A stretch of 64,000 nucleotides of DNA from NCBI GenBank assembly GCA_014803435.1, contig JACYFD010000006.1, positions 124,001 to 188,000 of the forward strand, in the 5' to 3' direction. The stretch is from Cellulosimicrobium terreum (GTDB lineage Bacteria > Actinomycetota > Actinomycetes > Actinomycetales > Cellulomonadaceae). The translations under genes and the position numbers were made by a program. The notes beneath the pieces were generated by a model. That model worked only from the letters and a program-made list of their open reading frames with translations. It was not told where the DNA came from and made no database searches. Every line of letters starts with the position of its first letter. Positions within the stretch are counted from its first letter, which is position 1. This document shows positions 52,395-61,538 of the stretch, in pieces.

Positions 52395-52408
52395 AGAAAC
52401 CGGTTTCT
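52395..52408. promoter_or_regulatory. Perfect palindromic operator upstream of the pectate lyase gene
   Basis: AGAAACCGGTTTCT, a perfect 14-bp palindrome with central CG, typical of LacI-family sites, 45 bp before the lyase ATG. A GGTTTC half-site repeats 12 bp upstream (52383-52388). Position near or after a promoter suits a repressor relieved by pectin-derived sugars. The regulator is not adjacent. Confidence 0.7.
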
Positions 52409-52452
52409 CGCGATGCTCAACGCAGAGCACGCGCATCTCGACGAGGAGATCC

Positions 52453-55400
52453 ATGTCACCGATCGGGCGGACCCTCCGCACGTCGCTCGCGGTCCTGACC
52501 GCGACGGCTCTCACCTTCACGTCCGCTGCCTCGGCTGTCGCCGTCGGCCCTGACACCGCCCTCGACGCGAGCGACCTCGCGCCCGGCAGCTACACCACCG
52601 TGGTCGACACCGGGACCGACTTCACCATCCGCGCGACCGCCTCGAAGGCGGTCACCGTCGACGCCACGGACCGTGTCTCCGACCGCGGGGACGCCTTCAC
52701 CCAGCGCATCAAGCTCAACGGGTCCGGCACGGCGGACGCCCGGTCGCTCCACTTCACCGTCGGCGCCGACGACGTACCCACCCAGGTCGTCGTCAACACC
52801 CGCAGCGGTGGCAGCGGCGATCGCGCGCTCGCCCTCTACGACGCGAGCGGGGAGATCGCCCGCGTGGACGCGCTCGCCGACGACGCGACGGTGCCCGTCG
52901 CGACCGCGGTGATCGACATCGACGCCGCCGGCGACTACTACCTCGCCTCACCGAGCTCCGGGGTGAACGTCTTCTCCGCCCAGCTCGGCCCCGTCGACCT
53001 GGGTGAGCGCGCGCCGTGGGCCGACGCCGCGGCCCCGACGGTCGACGCCGTCGGCGTCGACCCCGGCGACCCGGGCACGCTGCTCGTGGACTACACGGGC
53101 CTGCTCGGCGCCGGGGGAGGCGACGTCGCCCGTGCCACGCTCTACGACGCGACCGGGGCCGTCGCCGACCAGGCCCTGTCCGTCGCCGACGGACCGGGTG
53201 GGACCGTCGCGCTCAGCCCGCCGACGTCGGGCGACTACGAGGTCGAGATCTCGCTCACCCGCTACGCCGAGGACACCCCGCTGACCTCGATGAGGGTCGC
53301 GGTCGAGGACTTCTCCCTGCCGCTCGCCGGCCCGGAGATCGCCTCGGCCCTGACGACCGCCGTCGCAGGCGACCAGGGGACCGTCACCGTCGAGTGGTCC
53401 GAGAGCCCCGAGGCCGAGAGCTACTCCGTGCAGACCAGCCAGGACGGCACGACCTGGGCCACCGCCGTCGACGGCGTGGCCGGGACCACCGCGGACGTGC
53501 CCGGACTGACCACGGGGGCGATGTACCAGCTCCGCGCGGTCGCGCACCGCGGCACCGACGAGGCCGCCGGAGCGCCGTTCGAGGTCGCGGTCGCGACCGA
53601 GGTCGAGCGCTGGGCGACGACCGAGGTCGGCTCCAACGCCAACACGGGCGGTGCCGTGACCGACAACGGTGACGGGACCATCACGTTCGACGCGAAAGCG
53701 AGCACGACCAAGCTCGCGTCGTCCGAGGACGGGTTCCAGTACTTCTACACGAAGATCGACCCGGCGACCGAGAACTTCACGCTCGACGCGACGTTCCGGG
53801 TCGACGACTCCGCGACCAAGGACAACCAGTCGGGCTTCGGCATCCTGGCCGTCGACTCGATGGTCCCGGGCTCGGGCTCGGACCGGTACTTCAACTCGGC
53901 CGGGGCCCTGGTCACCCGCTACGGCGAGGGCACCGCGACGGTCGTCGACGGTATGCCGGGCGCCCGCTTCGTCGAGGGCTACACGGGTGCGACCGACGAC
54001 GCGACCGCCGGGACGCGCGACAGCAGCGGCTCGCAGGTGTTCGACCCGACCTACCGGGCCGACGCGACGGGGCCGAAGTTCACCGACGGCGACGTCTACG
54101 AGCTCACGCTGCGGAGGTCGAACACCGGGTTCCATGCCATCTGGCACAAGGACGGGACGGATCTCGAGGTCATCGACTACGACCCCGACATGCTGCTCCA
54201 GCAGGACCCCGACGCGCTCTACGTCGGCATGGTCGTGGCCCGCAAGATCGTCGTGACCGTGACCGACTGGGACTTCACCACGATCGCCCCCGAGGACGAC
54301 GAGGCCGCGGTCGATCCGCCGACCACCTACATCCCGGCCGACCTCAGGGTCGACGTCACCTCGACGACGCCGGAGGACTCGATCGACGTGCCGCTCGTGT
54401 CGAGCATGTACGGCACGGGTCAGATCCTCGACGCCGACGGGAACGTCGTCGTGGACGACGTCGCGCTCGCCCCGGGCGAGCGGGTGCTCGTGCCGCTCGA
54501 CCTGGCGCAGGGGGAGAACTCCTTCACCGCCCGTCTCCTGCCCGACGCGGAGCAGCCGCAGCTCGACGAGTACGAGGCGATCGAGTCGACCGACCCGGTC
54601 GACGTGCCGCTGGAGTTCACGGTCAGGAGGTATGGCGAGCCGGGTCAGTCGATCCGGGTGGCCCCGGACGGCACGCCTGACGGCGACGGCACGCTCGCGT
54701 CGCCGCTCGACCTCCACACTGCGGTGGCGTTCGCGCAGCCCGGGCAGCAGGTCGTGCTCGCCGGCGGTGCCTACGTGCTGGACCGCAAGGTCGTCGCCGA
54801 GCGGGGCCGTGACGGCACGCAGGGCGCGCCGATCACGCTGATGTCGGAGCCCGGCACCCGCGCGACGCTCGACCTGTCGCAGTCACCCGACGGGGGACTG
54901 GTCCTGCGGGGCGACTGGTGGCACGTCTACGACCTCGAGATCACCGGGTCGCTCGACAAGGCCAAGCCGATGCTGGTCGAGGGCAACCACAACGTCGTCG
55001 AGCGCGTGGAGTCGCACCACAACGCCGACACCGGGATCCAGATCTCGGGCCGCAGCGCCGAGCCGCCGTCGATGTGGCCGTCGCACAACCTCGTCGTCTC
55101 CTCCGAGGCGCACAACAACGCCGACGCCGGTGGCAACGACGCGGACGGTTTCGCCGCCAAGCTCACCGTCGGCGAGGGCAACGTGTTCCGGCACAACATC
55201 TCCCACCACAACATCGACGACGGCTGGGACCTGTACGCGAAGTCGACCACCGGGCCCATCGGGACCGTCGTCGTCGAGGACTCCGTCGCGTACGACAACG
55301 GCTGGCTCGAGGCGGACCCCACGCGGACCGGTGAGGGCAACGGGTTCAAGCTCGGCGGTGAGTCGATGCCGGGCGACCACCTCCTGCGCAACTCGATCAG

Positions 55401-56190
55401 CTTTGGCAACCTCGCCACGGGCGTGACCTCGAACTCGGGTCCGGACATCCGGCTCGACGACGTCACCTCGGTCGCCAACGAGCGCGGCGTCCGCCTGGAG
55501 ACCAACGCGAGCACGACGGCCTACCAGGCGAACGGCGTCATCTCCTGGCAGAACCCGACCGTCGACGTGCTCGCCCTCGAGCAGGACGACACGTCCCTGG
55601 TGACGGACCCGTCCAACCACTGGAACCTCGACGGGACGTCGACGGCGGACCCGTCGTGGTTCGTCTCGAGCGACGTCGACGGCGTGCGGCCTGTGATCGC
55701 CGCCGACGGCTCGGTCGACATGTCGGGCCTGCTGGAGCCGACGGACGCCGCGCCGTCGGACACCGGCGCCCGGCTCGGCCCCGTCGAGGCACCGACCGTC
55801 ATCGACCTGCTCCCCGAGGTCACGACGCCGCTGGAGAACGTGGAGGCGCCGTCGATCAGCGGGAATCCGGTCAAGGGCTCGACGCTCGTCGCGGGCGCAG
55901 GTACCTGGTCGCGCGACGACGTCGAGACCACCCACCGGTGGCTGCGCGACGGAGAGCCGATCCGGCGTGCGGACGACGACACCTACCGGGTCACGCGCTC
56001 CGACGTCGGGCACGAGCTGTCCGTCGAGGTGACGGCGACCGTGGCCGGTCAGGCGCCCGTCGTCGCGGTGTCGGAGCCGGTGCTGGTCGATGGCGGGAAG
56101 CCGGGTCACGGGCACGACGTGCCCGGGTGGGTGCAGGACGTCGTCGACGCCCTCCTCGACTGGCTCGCGCACCTCCTCGGGCGTCCCTGA
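52453..56190 (+). CDS. Secreted pectate lyase, polysaccharide lyase family 9-like
   Basis: 1245-residue exported enzyme that should cleave polygalacturonate by beta-elimination. Sec signal at residues 1-31 (SLAVLTATALTFTSAASAVA). Then: a beta-sandwich to about 290; a fibronectin type III domain at about 295-383 (VTVEWSESPEAESYSVQTSQ); a jelly-roll-like domain to about 615; a further beta segment; and the PL9 parallel beta-helix at about 732-1080 (SIRVAPDGTPDGDGTLASPL, VVLAGGAYVLDRK). The Asp/Lys cluster NNADAGGNDADGFAAKL at about 889-905 matches the PL9 Ca-binding Asp residues and catalytic Lys region. An Ig-like domain (VEAPSISGNPVKGSTLVAGA) ends the protein. A palindromic operator lies 45 bp upstream. 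Confidence 0.88.
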   Translation: MSPIGRTLRTSLAVLTATALTFTSAASAVAVGPDTALDASDLAPGSYTTVVDTGTDFTIRATASKAVTVDATDRVSDRGDAFTQRIKLNGSGTADARSLHFTVGADDVPTQVVVNTRSGGSGDRALALYDASGEIARVDALADDATVPVATAVIDIDAAGDYYLASPSSGVNVFSAQLGPVDLGERAPWADAAAPTVDAVGVDPGDPGTLLVDYTGLLGAGGGDVARATLYDATGAVADQALSVADGPGGTVALSPPTSGDYEVEISLTRYAEDTPLTSMRVAVEDFSLPLAGPEIASALTTAVAGDQGTVTVEWSESPEAESYSVQTSQDGTTWATAVDGVAGTTADVPGLTTGAMYQLRAVAHRGTDEAAGAPFEVAVATEVERWATTEVGSNANTGGAVTDNGDGTITFDAKASTTKLASSEDGFQYFYTKIDPATENFTLDATFRVDDSATKDNQSGFGILAVDSMVPGSGSDRYFNSAGALVTRYGEGTATVVDGMPGARFVEGYTGATDDATAGTRDSSGSQVFDPTYRADATGPKFTDGDVYELTLRRSNTGFHAIWHKDGTDLEVIDYDPDMLLQQDPDALYVGMVVARKIVVTVTDWDFTTIAPEDDEAAVDPPTTYIPADLRVDVTSTTPEDSIDVPLVSSMYGTGQILDADGNVVVDDVALAPGERVLVPLDLAQGENSFTARLLPDAEQPQLDEYEAIESTDPVDVPLEFTVRRYGEPGQSIRVAPDGTPDGDGTLASPLDLHTAVAFAQPGQQVVLAGGAYVLDRKVVAERGRDGTQGAPITLMSEPGTRATLDLSQSPDGGLVLRGDWWHVYDLEITGSLDKAKPMLVEGNHNVVERVESHHNADTGIQISGRSAEPPSMWPSHNLVVSSEAHNNADAGGNDADGFAAKLTVGEGNVFRHNISHHNIDDGWDLYAKSTTGPIGTVVVEDSVAYDNGWLEADPTRTGEGNGFKLGGESMPGDHLLRNSISFGNLATGVTSNSGPDIRLDDVTSVANERGVRLETNASTTAYQANGVISWQNPTVDVLALEQDDTSLVTDPSNHWNLDGTSTADPSWFVSSDVDGVRPVIAADGSVDMSGLLEPTDAAPSDTGARLGPVEAPTVIDLLPEVTTPLENVEAPSISGNPVKGSTLVAGAGTWSRDDVETTHRWLRDGEPIRRADDDTYRVTRSDVGHELSVEVTATVAGQAPVVAVSEPVLVDGGKPGHGHDVPGWVQDVVDALLDWLAHLLGRP

Positions 56191-56320
56191 CCGTCCGACG
56201 ACGGTCGCGGTCCGTCCCGTCCGGTCGACGCCGAGCGGGACGGGCCGAGACGCCGGATACCGTCGACTCGGTCGTCCTCACGTGCGGGCCCCGTGCGGTC
56301 CGCGTGCGTGACGGCCCGCC

Positions 56321-57253
56321 TCAGGGCACGACGTAGCCCGCCGCGCGGAACAGCTCGTACCACTCGGCGCGGGTGAGCGGGAGGTCGGAGCCCTGCGCGG
56401 CGCCGGCGACCCGGTCGGGGCTGGTCGTGCCGAGCACGACCTGCATCTGCGCGGGGTGGCGCGTGATCCACGCCGTCGCGATCGCGATCGGCGGGACGTC
56501 GTACTGCGCGGCGAGCCGGTCGATCACGGCGTTGAGCTCGGGATACTTGTCCGAGCCCAGGAAGACTCCGGTGAAGAACCCCGCCTGGAAGGGCGACCAC
56601 GCCTGGACGGTGATGTCGTGCAGACGGCAGTAGTCGAGGATCCCGCTGTCGCGGCTGATCGACTGGTCCAGGGCCTGCATGTTCGCCGCGACACCCTGCG
56701 CGACGATCGGCGCGTGCGTGATCGACAGCTGGAGCTGGTTGGCGACGATCGGCTGCTCGACGTACCGGCGCAGCAGGTCGATCTGCCCCGGCGTGTGGTT
56801 CGAGACGCCGAACGCGCGCACCTTGCCCGCAGCCTCCAGGTCGGCGAACGCGCGCGCGACCTCCTCGGGCTCGACGAGCGCGTCGGGACGGTGCAGCAGG
56901 AGGATGTCGAGGTGGTCCGTGCGCAGCGCCTCCAGGGAGGCGTTCACGGACTCGACGAGGTGCTCGTACGAGTAGTCGAAGTACGGACCTTCGCGCACGA
57001 TCCCGGCCTTGGACTGGATCACCCACTCGCCGCGCTCCGCGGGGGAGAGGTCCATCGCCTCGGCAAAGCGCCGCTCGCAGCCGTGCAGGTCGCCGCCGTA
57101 CACGTCGGCGTGGTCGAGGAACGTGATACCCGCGTCCCGGGCCGTGCGGACGAGGGTGCGGACCTCGTCGTCGGACTTGTCCTGGATCCGCATGAGGCCG
57201 AGCACGACGTTCGGGACGACGAGGTCCGTGCCGGGGAGGGTGAAGGTCTTCAC
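56321..57253 (-). CDS. Aldo/keto reductase
   Basis: NADPH-dependent oxidoreductase of 310 residues from the GTG at 57253 (upstream codons belong to the divergent promoter region). The catalytic tetrad is visible: Asp and Tyr in FLDHADVYGGD, Lys in WVIQSKAGI, His in DILLLHRPD. Cofactor-loop segments WSPFQAGFFTGVFLGS and VVLGTTSPDRVAGAAQGSD follow. The sequence resembles the YdhF-type group of the AKR superfamily. It is divergent from a LysR regulator, which may control it. Substrate unknown. Confidence 0.92.
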   Translation of the reverse strand: MKTFTLPGTDLVVPNVVLGLMRIQDKSDDEVRTLVRTARDAGITFLDHADVYGGDLHGCERRFAEAMDLSPAERGEWVIQSKAGIVREGPYFDYSYEHLVESVNASLEALRTDHLDILLLHRPDALVEPEEVARAFADLEAAGKVRAFGVSNHTPGQIDLLRRYVEQPIVANQLQLSITHAPIVAQGVAANMQALDQSISRDSGILDYCRLHDITVQAWSPFQAGFFTGVFLGSDKYPELNAVIDRLAAQYDVPPIAIATAWITRHPAQMQVVLGTTSPDRVAGAAQGSDLPLTRAEWYELFRAAGYVVP

Positions 57254-57439
57254 GGTGCTGCTCCGTTCGGTTGTCTGGTCAGGTGACGTGAGCGTCGGTC
57301 GTGAGAACCGTCCAGGATCCGAGAGGACGCTGCTGCACGGGGACCTCCGCACGGGTCGAGGGATAGGAAGGAGCCTAGGAACGGATAACCTAGAAGTCCA
57401 ACAACTGTCGATCGTCAATTCCAGAAGGATGAGTGGTCA
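57254..57439. promoter_or_regulatory. Divergent promoter region of the aldo/keto reductase and LysR genes
   Basis: The 186-bp gap is AT-richer than its neighbours near 57370-57420. On the minus strand TTGACG (57418-57413) is a good -35 for the reductase, without a clear -10. Two CCTAG direct repeats (57374-57378, 57389-57393) flank a GGATAA. A T-N11-A LysR box could not be fixed. AAGGA precedes the LysR ATG by ten bases. Confidence 0.4.
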
Positions 57440-58339
57440 ATGGATCTGCGGCAGATGGAGTACCTGGTGGCGCTCGCGGACGAGCGGCAGTTCACCCGCG
57501 CCGCGGCGCTCACGGGCGTGTCGCAGTCCGGGCTCTCGGCCGCCATCCGCAGCCTCGAGGACGAGCTCGGGTCGAGCCTGTTCACGCGCACGACCCGCCG
57601 CGTGGAGCCGACCGAGGCCGGCCTCGCGCTGCTGCCGCACGCTCGCTCCATGCTCGCGCAGGCGGCTGCCGCGCGCGACGCGGTCGTCCGGGTGACGCAC
57701 GAGCTCTCGGGGTCGTTGCAGGTAGGTTCGGAGCAGTGCCTCGGGATCGTCGACGTCGCCGCTCTCCTCGAACGCTTCCACCGCCGCTACCCGTCGGTCG
57801 AGGTCCACTTCGCCCAGGCCGGCTCGCACGAGCTCCTCGCGCGCCTGCGCGAGGGCGAGCTCGACGTCGCGTTCGTCGCGACGTCCGAGCGCCTCGGTTC
57901 GCTGTCCCAGACGGAGCTCGGTGCCGAGCCGCTCGTGCTCCTGTGCCCGCCCGAGCACCCGCTGGCCGGCCGGGGCCGGGTCGACTGGGCAGACCTCGTC
58001 GGCGCGGACTTCGTCGACTTCGACCCCTCGTGGGCGGCCCGTCCCGTGAACGACGCGGCGTGCGCGGAGCACGGCGCGCACCGCCGGGTGCGGTTCACCG
58101 TCAACGATGTGCACACCCTGCTCGAGCTCGTCGACCGCGGTCTCGGGATCGCCATGGTGCCGCGGCACGTGGCGGCGAAGCCACAGGCGGCCCGTCTCGT
58201 GACGGTGCTGCTCCCTGAGGCGGACACGCCGCCCTGGGTCGTGTCGGTCGTGACCGGGCACCGCGGACAGGGCGTGGCCGCTGCTCCGCGGCTGCTCGAG
58301 CTGCTCGCGGTCACGGACCCCGTCGGGGACGCCGCATGA
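57440..58339 (+). CDS. LysR-family transcriptional regulator
   Basis: 299-residue activator/repressor. The winged HTH is at residues 1-60: MDLRQMEYLVALADERQFTR, then AAALTGVSQSGLSAAIRSLE and FTRTTRRVEPTEAG. The effector domain (about 90-290) has GSLQVGSEQCLGIVDVAALL and AFVATSERLG. It is divergent from the aldo/keto reductase and overlaps the downstream MFS transporter by four bases (ATGA), so it probably regulates both neighbours. Inducer unknown. Confidence 0.93.
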   Translation: MDLRQMEYLVALADERQFTRAAALTGVSQSGLSAAIRSLEDELGSSLFTRTTRRVEPTEAGLALLPHARSMLAQAAAARDAVVRVTHELSGSLQVGSEQCLGIVDVAALLERFHRRYPSVEVHFAQAGSHELLARLREGELDVAFVATSERLGSLSQTELGAEPLVLLCPPEHPLAGRGRVDWADLVGADFVDFDPSWAARPVNDAACAEHGAHRRVRFTVNDVHTLLELVDRGLGIAMVPRHVAAKPQAARLVTVLLPEADTPPWVVSVVTGHRGQGVAAAPRLLELLAVTDPVGDAA

Positions 58340-59661
58340 CGCGGCCGGCACCGAGTGCCGGGATCGACGGCCCCCTCTTCCCGCTCCGCAGCGTCGTGCT
58401 CGGGGCGTTCGTCCCGACGCTCGTGCTGGAGATCGGCATCGGCGCGATGCTCCCGGTCGTCGCGGTCACGGCGACGGGCCGTGGCGCGAGCCTGACGGTG
58501 GCCGGCCTCGTGACCGCGCTCCTGCCGCTCGGCAAGATCCTCTTCGACCTGCCCGCGGGGTCGCTCGCGACGCGACTCGGCGATCGGGTGGCCATGCTGA
58601 TGGCGGGCGGCGTGGCCGCCGTCGCGTTCACGACGGTCGCCCTGACGAGCGCGCTCTGGGGCCTCGCCGCGGGCGTGCTCGCCCTCGGCGCTTCATCCGC
58701 GGTCTTCAACCTCGCCCGGCAGTCCTACCTCACCGAGATCACCCCGCCCCTGCGGCGCGCACGAGTCCTGTCGACGCTCGCGGGCGTCCACCGCATCGGC
58801 CTGTTCATCGGCCCGTTCGCGGGCGCCGTCGTCATCGCGGCGACCTCGGTGCGCGGCGCCTTCTGGCTCGGGGCGGGGTCGGCGCTCGTCGCGGTGGCCG
58901 TCGTCGCCGTCGTGCCCCCGGAACGGGACGAGCGGGACACCGGCGCAGGACGAGCCGCCCGGCCGCGCGCGAGCATCGCGCAGGTCGCGCGCGACCACCG
59001 GCGCCTGTTCGCCACGCTCGGCGTCGCGATCCTCCTCGTCGCCGCGGTCCGCGGCGCCCGGCAGACCGTCATCCCGCTGTGGGGCGAGCGCCTCGGGCTC
59101 GACGCCGAGGTGACGTCGGTGATCTTCGGGATCTCCGGTGCCCTCGACATGCTGCTGTTCTACCCGGCGGGCAAGGTCATGGACCGCTTCGGTCGGCTCT
59201 GGGTGGCGGTCCCGTCGATGCTCACCATGGCCTTCGCCCTCGCCCTGGTGCCCCTCGCGCACACCGCACCGGCGCTCGCCGTCGTCGCGGCACTGCTCGG
59301 GATCGGCAACGGCATGGGATCAGGGATCGTGATGACGCTCGGGGCGGACGTCGCACCGGCGGACGTCCGTCCCACCTTCCTCAGCGTGTGGCGGCTCTTC
59401 CAGGACACCGGTGACGCGCTGGGCCCCCTCCTGCTCGCCGCGGGCGCCGCGCTCGGGTCCCTCGCCGCCGGGATCTGGGCCGCCGCCGCGCTGGGTGGGG
59501 TCTCGACCGTCGCGCTGCGGCGCTGGGTGCCGCGCTACTCGCCGCTCGCGGACCTCACGCGCGGCCGGGCGCCAGGCGCCGGTGCCGAGAGTGCCGGTGT
59601 CGAGGCTGCCGGCGCGCCCGGCCGGCAAAAGACCGAGACGTCCCCGACCCGTCCGCTCTAG
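58336..59661 (+). CDS. MFS transporter
   Basis: Twelve-helix secondary transporter, 441 residues. The family motif between helices 2 and 3 is GSLATRLGDRVAMLMAGGVA, and the second half repeats a similar pattern, AGKVMDRFGRLWVAVPSML. A Pro/Ala/Gly-rich cytoplasmic tail of about 30 residues ends the protein. It resembles drug-efflux-type MFS proteins; direction and substrate cannot be told. It is translationally coupled to the LysR gene (ATGA overlap). Confidence 0.9.
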   Translation: MTRPAPSAGIDGPLFPLRSVVLGAFVPTLVLEIGIGAMLPVVAVTATGRGASLTVAGLVTALLPLGKILFDLPAGSLATRLGDRVAMLMAGGVAAVAFTTVALTSALWGLAAGVLALGASSAVFNLARQSYLTEITPPLRRARVLSTLAGVHRIGLFIGPFAGAVVIAATSVRGAFWLGAGSALVAVAVVAVVPPERDERDTGAGRAARPRASIAQVARDHRRLFATLGVAILLVAAVRGARQTVIPLWGERLGLDAEVTSVIFGISGALDMLLFYPAGKVMDRFGRLWVAVPSMLTMAFALALVPLAHTAPALAVVAALLGIGNGMGSGIVMTLGADVAPADVRPTFLSVWRLFQDTGDALGPLLLAAGAALGSLAAGIWAAAALGGVSTVALRRWVPRYSPLADLTRGRAPGAGAESAGVEAAGAPGRQKTETSPTRPL

Positions 59662-59671
59662 CGTCGGTGCC

Positions 59672-59908
59672 ATGACCGACGACGCGTTCACCGACCCGTT
59701 CGACCATCACGTGACGCAGGACGGCCGGGTGCGCGTCGCCCGCGGCGGACGCGTCGTCGTCACGGTCGCGGGTTCCGCGGCCGACCGGCTGGTCGCCACG
59801 CTCCGGCGCGCGCAGGACCGCGGCGACGAGCACGAGGTCCAGCTCCTCCTCGCGCGCGCCACGGGGAACTACCGGCGGGGCAACGAGCGGCGGCCGCACC
59901 GACCCTGA
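59672..59908 (+). CDS. Small hypothetical protein
   Basis: 78-residue charged protein starting MTDDAFTDPFDHHVTQDGRV. A short beta segment (RVRVARGGRVVVTVAGSAAD) is followed by a basic helix (LVATLRRAQDRGDEHEVQLL) and a His/Arg-rich tail. No family was recognised. It starts 11 bases after the MFS stop and could be translated from the same message. No strong ribosome site is present. Confidence 0.6.
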   Translation: MTDDAFTDPFDHHVTQDGRVRVARGGRVVVTVAGSAADRLVATLRRAQDRGDEHEVQLLLARATGNYRRGNERRPHRP

Positions 59909-59967
59909 ACGCGACGGGCCGGTGGGCGGGTGTGTGACGCACGCCACCGCTCCGGGTGGCCGAAGCA

Positions 59968-59994
59968 TGTCACGCGAGCACGGGGACGGGTGTC
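59968..59994 (+). promoter_or_regulatory. Candidate ECF41 (SigJ-type) promoter
   Basis: TGTCACG (59968-59974), 16-bp spacer, TGTC (59991-59994). The published ECF41 target motif is TGTCACA-N16-CGTC, so only one base differs in each element. It lies 52 bp before the decarboxylase-like gene that is co-encoded with an ECF41 sigma factor, the usual autoregulated target. Confidence 0.65.
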
Positions 59995-60045
59995 CTCATG
60001 GCACCGGCGCGACCATCCGCGCCGCCGACCGGGAGGACAATCACC

Positions 60046-60639
60046 ATGGCTCGCATCTCGCTGGACCCGCCCCGCACGCTGCTCAACAGGGCGCTCGGCG
60101 CGTTCTCGCGCCGTCGGTACGGCGCCGTGCTCGAGCCGCTCGGGGCGGTCGGGCACAACGCCCGCGTGACGACGACCTACTGCATGCTCGAGGCCGGCGC
60201 CGCCCGGTGGCGGACGCTCGACCCGACGTACGCGGCGCTGGCCGTCATGGCTGCCGCGGTCGAGATCGGCTGCTCGTGGTGCGTCGACTTCGGGTACTGG
60301 GAGTCCGAGCACGCCGACGTCGACCCCCGCACGCTCCATGACGTCCCCCGCTGGCGCGAGAGCGACGTCTACTCCGACGTCGAGCGCCGCGTGCTCGAGT
60401 ACGCGCAGGCAGTGACGGCGACGCCCCCGACGGTCACGGACGACCTGGCGGGCGCGCTGCGCGAGGACCTCGGTGACGCCGCGTTCGTCGAGCTGACCGC
60501 GCTGGTCGCGCTCGAGAACCTGCGCAGCCGGGTCAACGCGGCGCTCGACCTGTCGAGCCAGGGTTTCAGCGACCGGTGCGAGGTGCCGCAGTCGCGGGCG
60601 CTGCGGGCCGTCGGCGCGTCGGGCAGGCTGGGGGAGTGA
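60046..60639 (+). CDS. Carboxymuconolactone decarboxylase/AhpD-like protein
   Basis: 197 residues, start ATG with GGGAGG ten bases upstream. The CMD fold shows ALAVMAAAVEIGCSWCVDFG, with the CxxC pair of AhpD-like alkylhydroperoxidase members, then a His-containing ESEHADVDPR. This protein type is the standard genetic partner of ECF41 sigma factors; it may be a peroxidase or a decarboxylase-like redox enzyme. The stop overlaps the sigma-factor start by four bases (GTGA). A candidate ECF41 promoter precedes it. Confidence 0.88.
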   Translation: MARISLDPPRTLLNRALGAFSRRRYGAVLEPLGAVGHNARVTTTYCMLEAGAARWRTLDPTYAALAVMAAAVEIGCSWCVDFGYWESEHADVDPRTLHDVPRWRESDVYSDVERRVLEYAQAVTATPPTVTDDLAGALREDLGDAAFVELTALVALENLRSRVNAALDLSSQGFSDRCEVPQSRALRAVGASGRLGE

Positions 60640-61538
60640 GCGACGACGCGACCGAGGAACTGGGTCCGTCGTCGGACCCGCTCGTCACGCCGTTCGCCCG
60701 CCATCGGCGTCTGCTCTTCACCGTGGCGTACGAGATGCTGGGTGCCGCCGCCGACGCCGAGGACGTGGTCCAGGAGACGTGGCTGCGGTGGTCCGCCCAC
60801 CCTCGGGACGACGTCGTCGACGCGCGCGCCTATCTCGTGCGCATCGCGACGCGCCTGGCGCTCAACCGGCTGCGGACCCTGCGCGCGCGGCGCGAGACCT
60901 ACGTCGGGCCGTGGCTGCCGGACCCGCTCCTCACCACACCCGACGCCGCGCTGCAGGTGGAACGTGCCGACGACGTGTCGATGGCGATGCTCGTCGTCCT
61001 GGAGACGTTGAGCCCGCTCGAACGCGCGGTGTTCGTGCTGCGCGAGGTCTTCGCGCTCGACCACGAGGAGGTGGCCCGCGTGCTCGACCGGTCGCCCGAG
61101 GCCGTCCGCCAGACTGCCCACCGTGCGCGCGAGCACGTGCGTGCGCGCCGCCCCCGGTTCGCGCCGCCCGACCAGCAGCAGCAGGAGGCGACGCAGCGAT
61201 TCATGGAGGCGTGCTTCACGGGCGACGTGGCCGCTGTGGTCGAGGCGCTCGCTCCGGACGTCGTCGTCGTGACCGACGGGGGCGGCCGGGTGCGGGCGGC
61301 GATGCGCCCGGTACGCGGGGCGCAGAAGGCGTCCCGCTTCCTCGTCGGGCTCGCCGGGAAGCCGGAGATGGCAGATCTTGCGTTCGAGCCCGCGGAGATC
61401 AACGGCGCGCTGGGCGTCGTGTGGACGGCAGCCGGCGTGCCGGTCATGGCGGGCACCGTCGAGTACGTCCAGGGCCAGGTGGCGCGCGTGCTCGTGTTCC
61501 GCAACCCCGAGCGGCTCGCCGGACTCAGACGAGCGTGA
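60636..61538 (+). CDS. ECF41-type RNA polymerase sigma factor (SigJ-like)
   Basis: 300-residue extracytoplasmic-function sigma factor with a fused regulatory domain. Region 2 (YEMLGAAADAEDVVQETWLR) and region 4 (LSPLERAVFVLREVFALDHE … VARVLDRSPEAVRQTAHRAR) are clear. The C-terminal SnoaL/NTF2-like domain (about 190-300) acts in place of an anti-sigma factor. All three ECF41 signature motifs are present: WLPDP (WLPEP-type) at about residue 92, DGGGR at about 214, and NPERL (NPDKL-type) near the C-terminus. It is coupled to the CMD gene. The stress signal is unknown. Confidence 0.92.
   Translation: MSDDATEELGPSSDPLVTPFARHRRLLFTVAYEMLGAAADAEDVVQETWLRWSAHPRDDVVDARAYLVRIATRLALNRLRTLRARRETYVGPWLPDPLLTTPDAALQVERADDVSMAMLVVLETLSPLERAVFVLREVFALDHEEVARVLDRSPEAVRQTAHRAREHVRARRPRFAPPDQQQQEATQRFMEACFTGDVAAVVEALAPDVVVVTDGGGRVRAAMRPVRGAQKASRFLVGLAGKPEMADLAFEPAEINGALGVVWTAAGVPVMAGTVEYVQGQVARVLVFRNPERLAGLRRA

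Noticed and set aside
57254-57439. A specific LysR-binding box between the reductase and regulator genes
   Set aside because: Several T-N11-A matches exist by chance and none is a clear dyad, so no single site could be supported.
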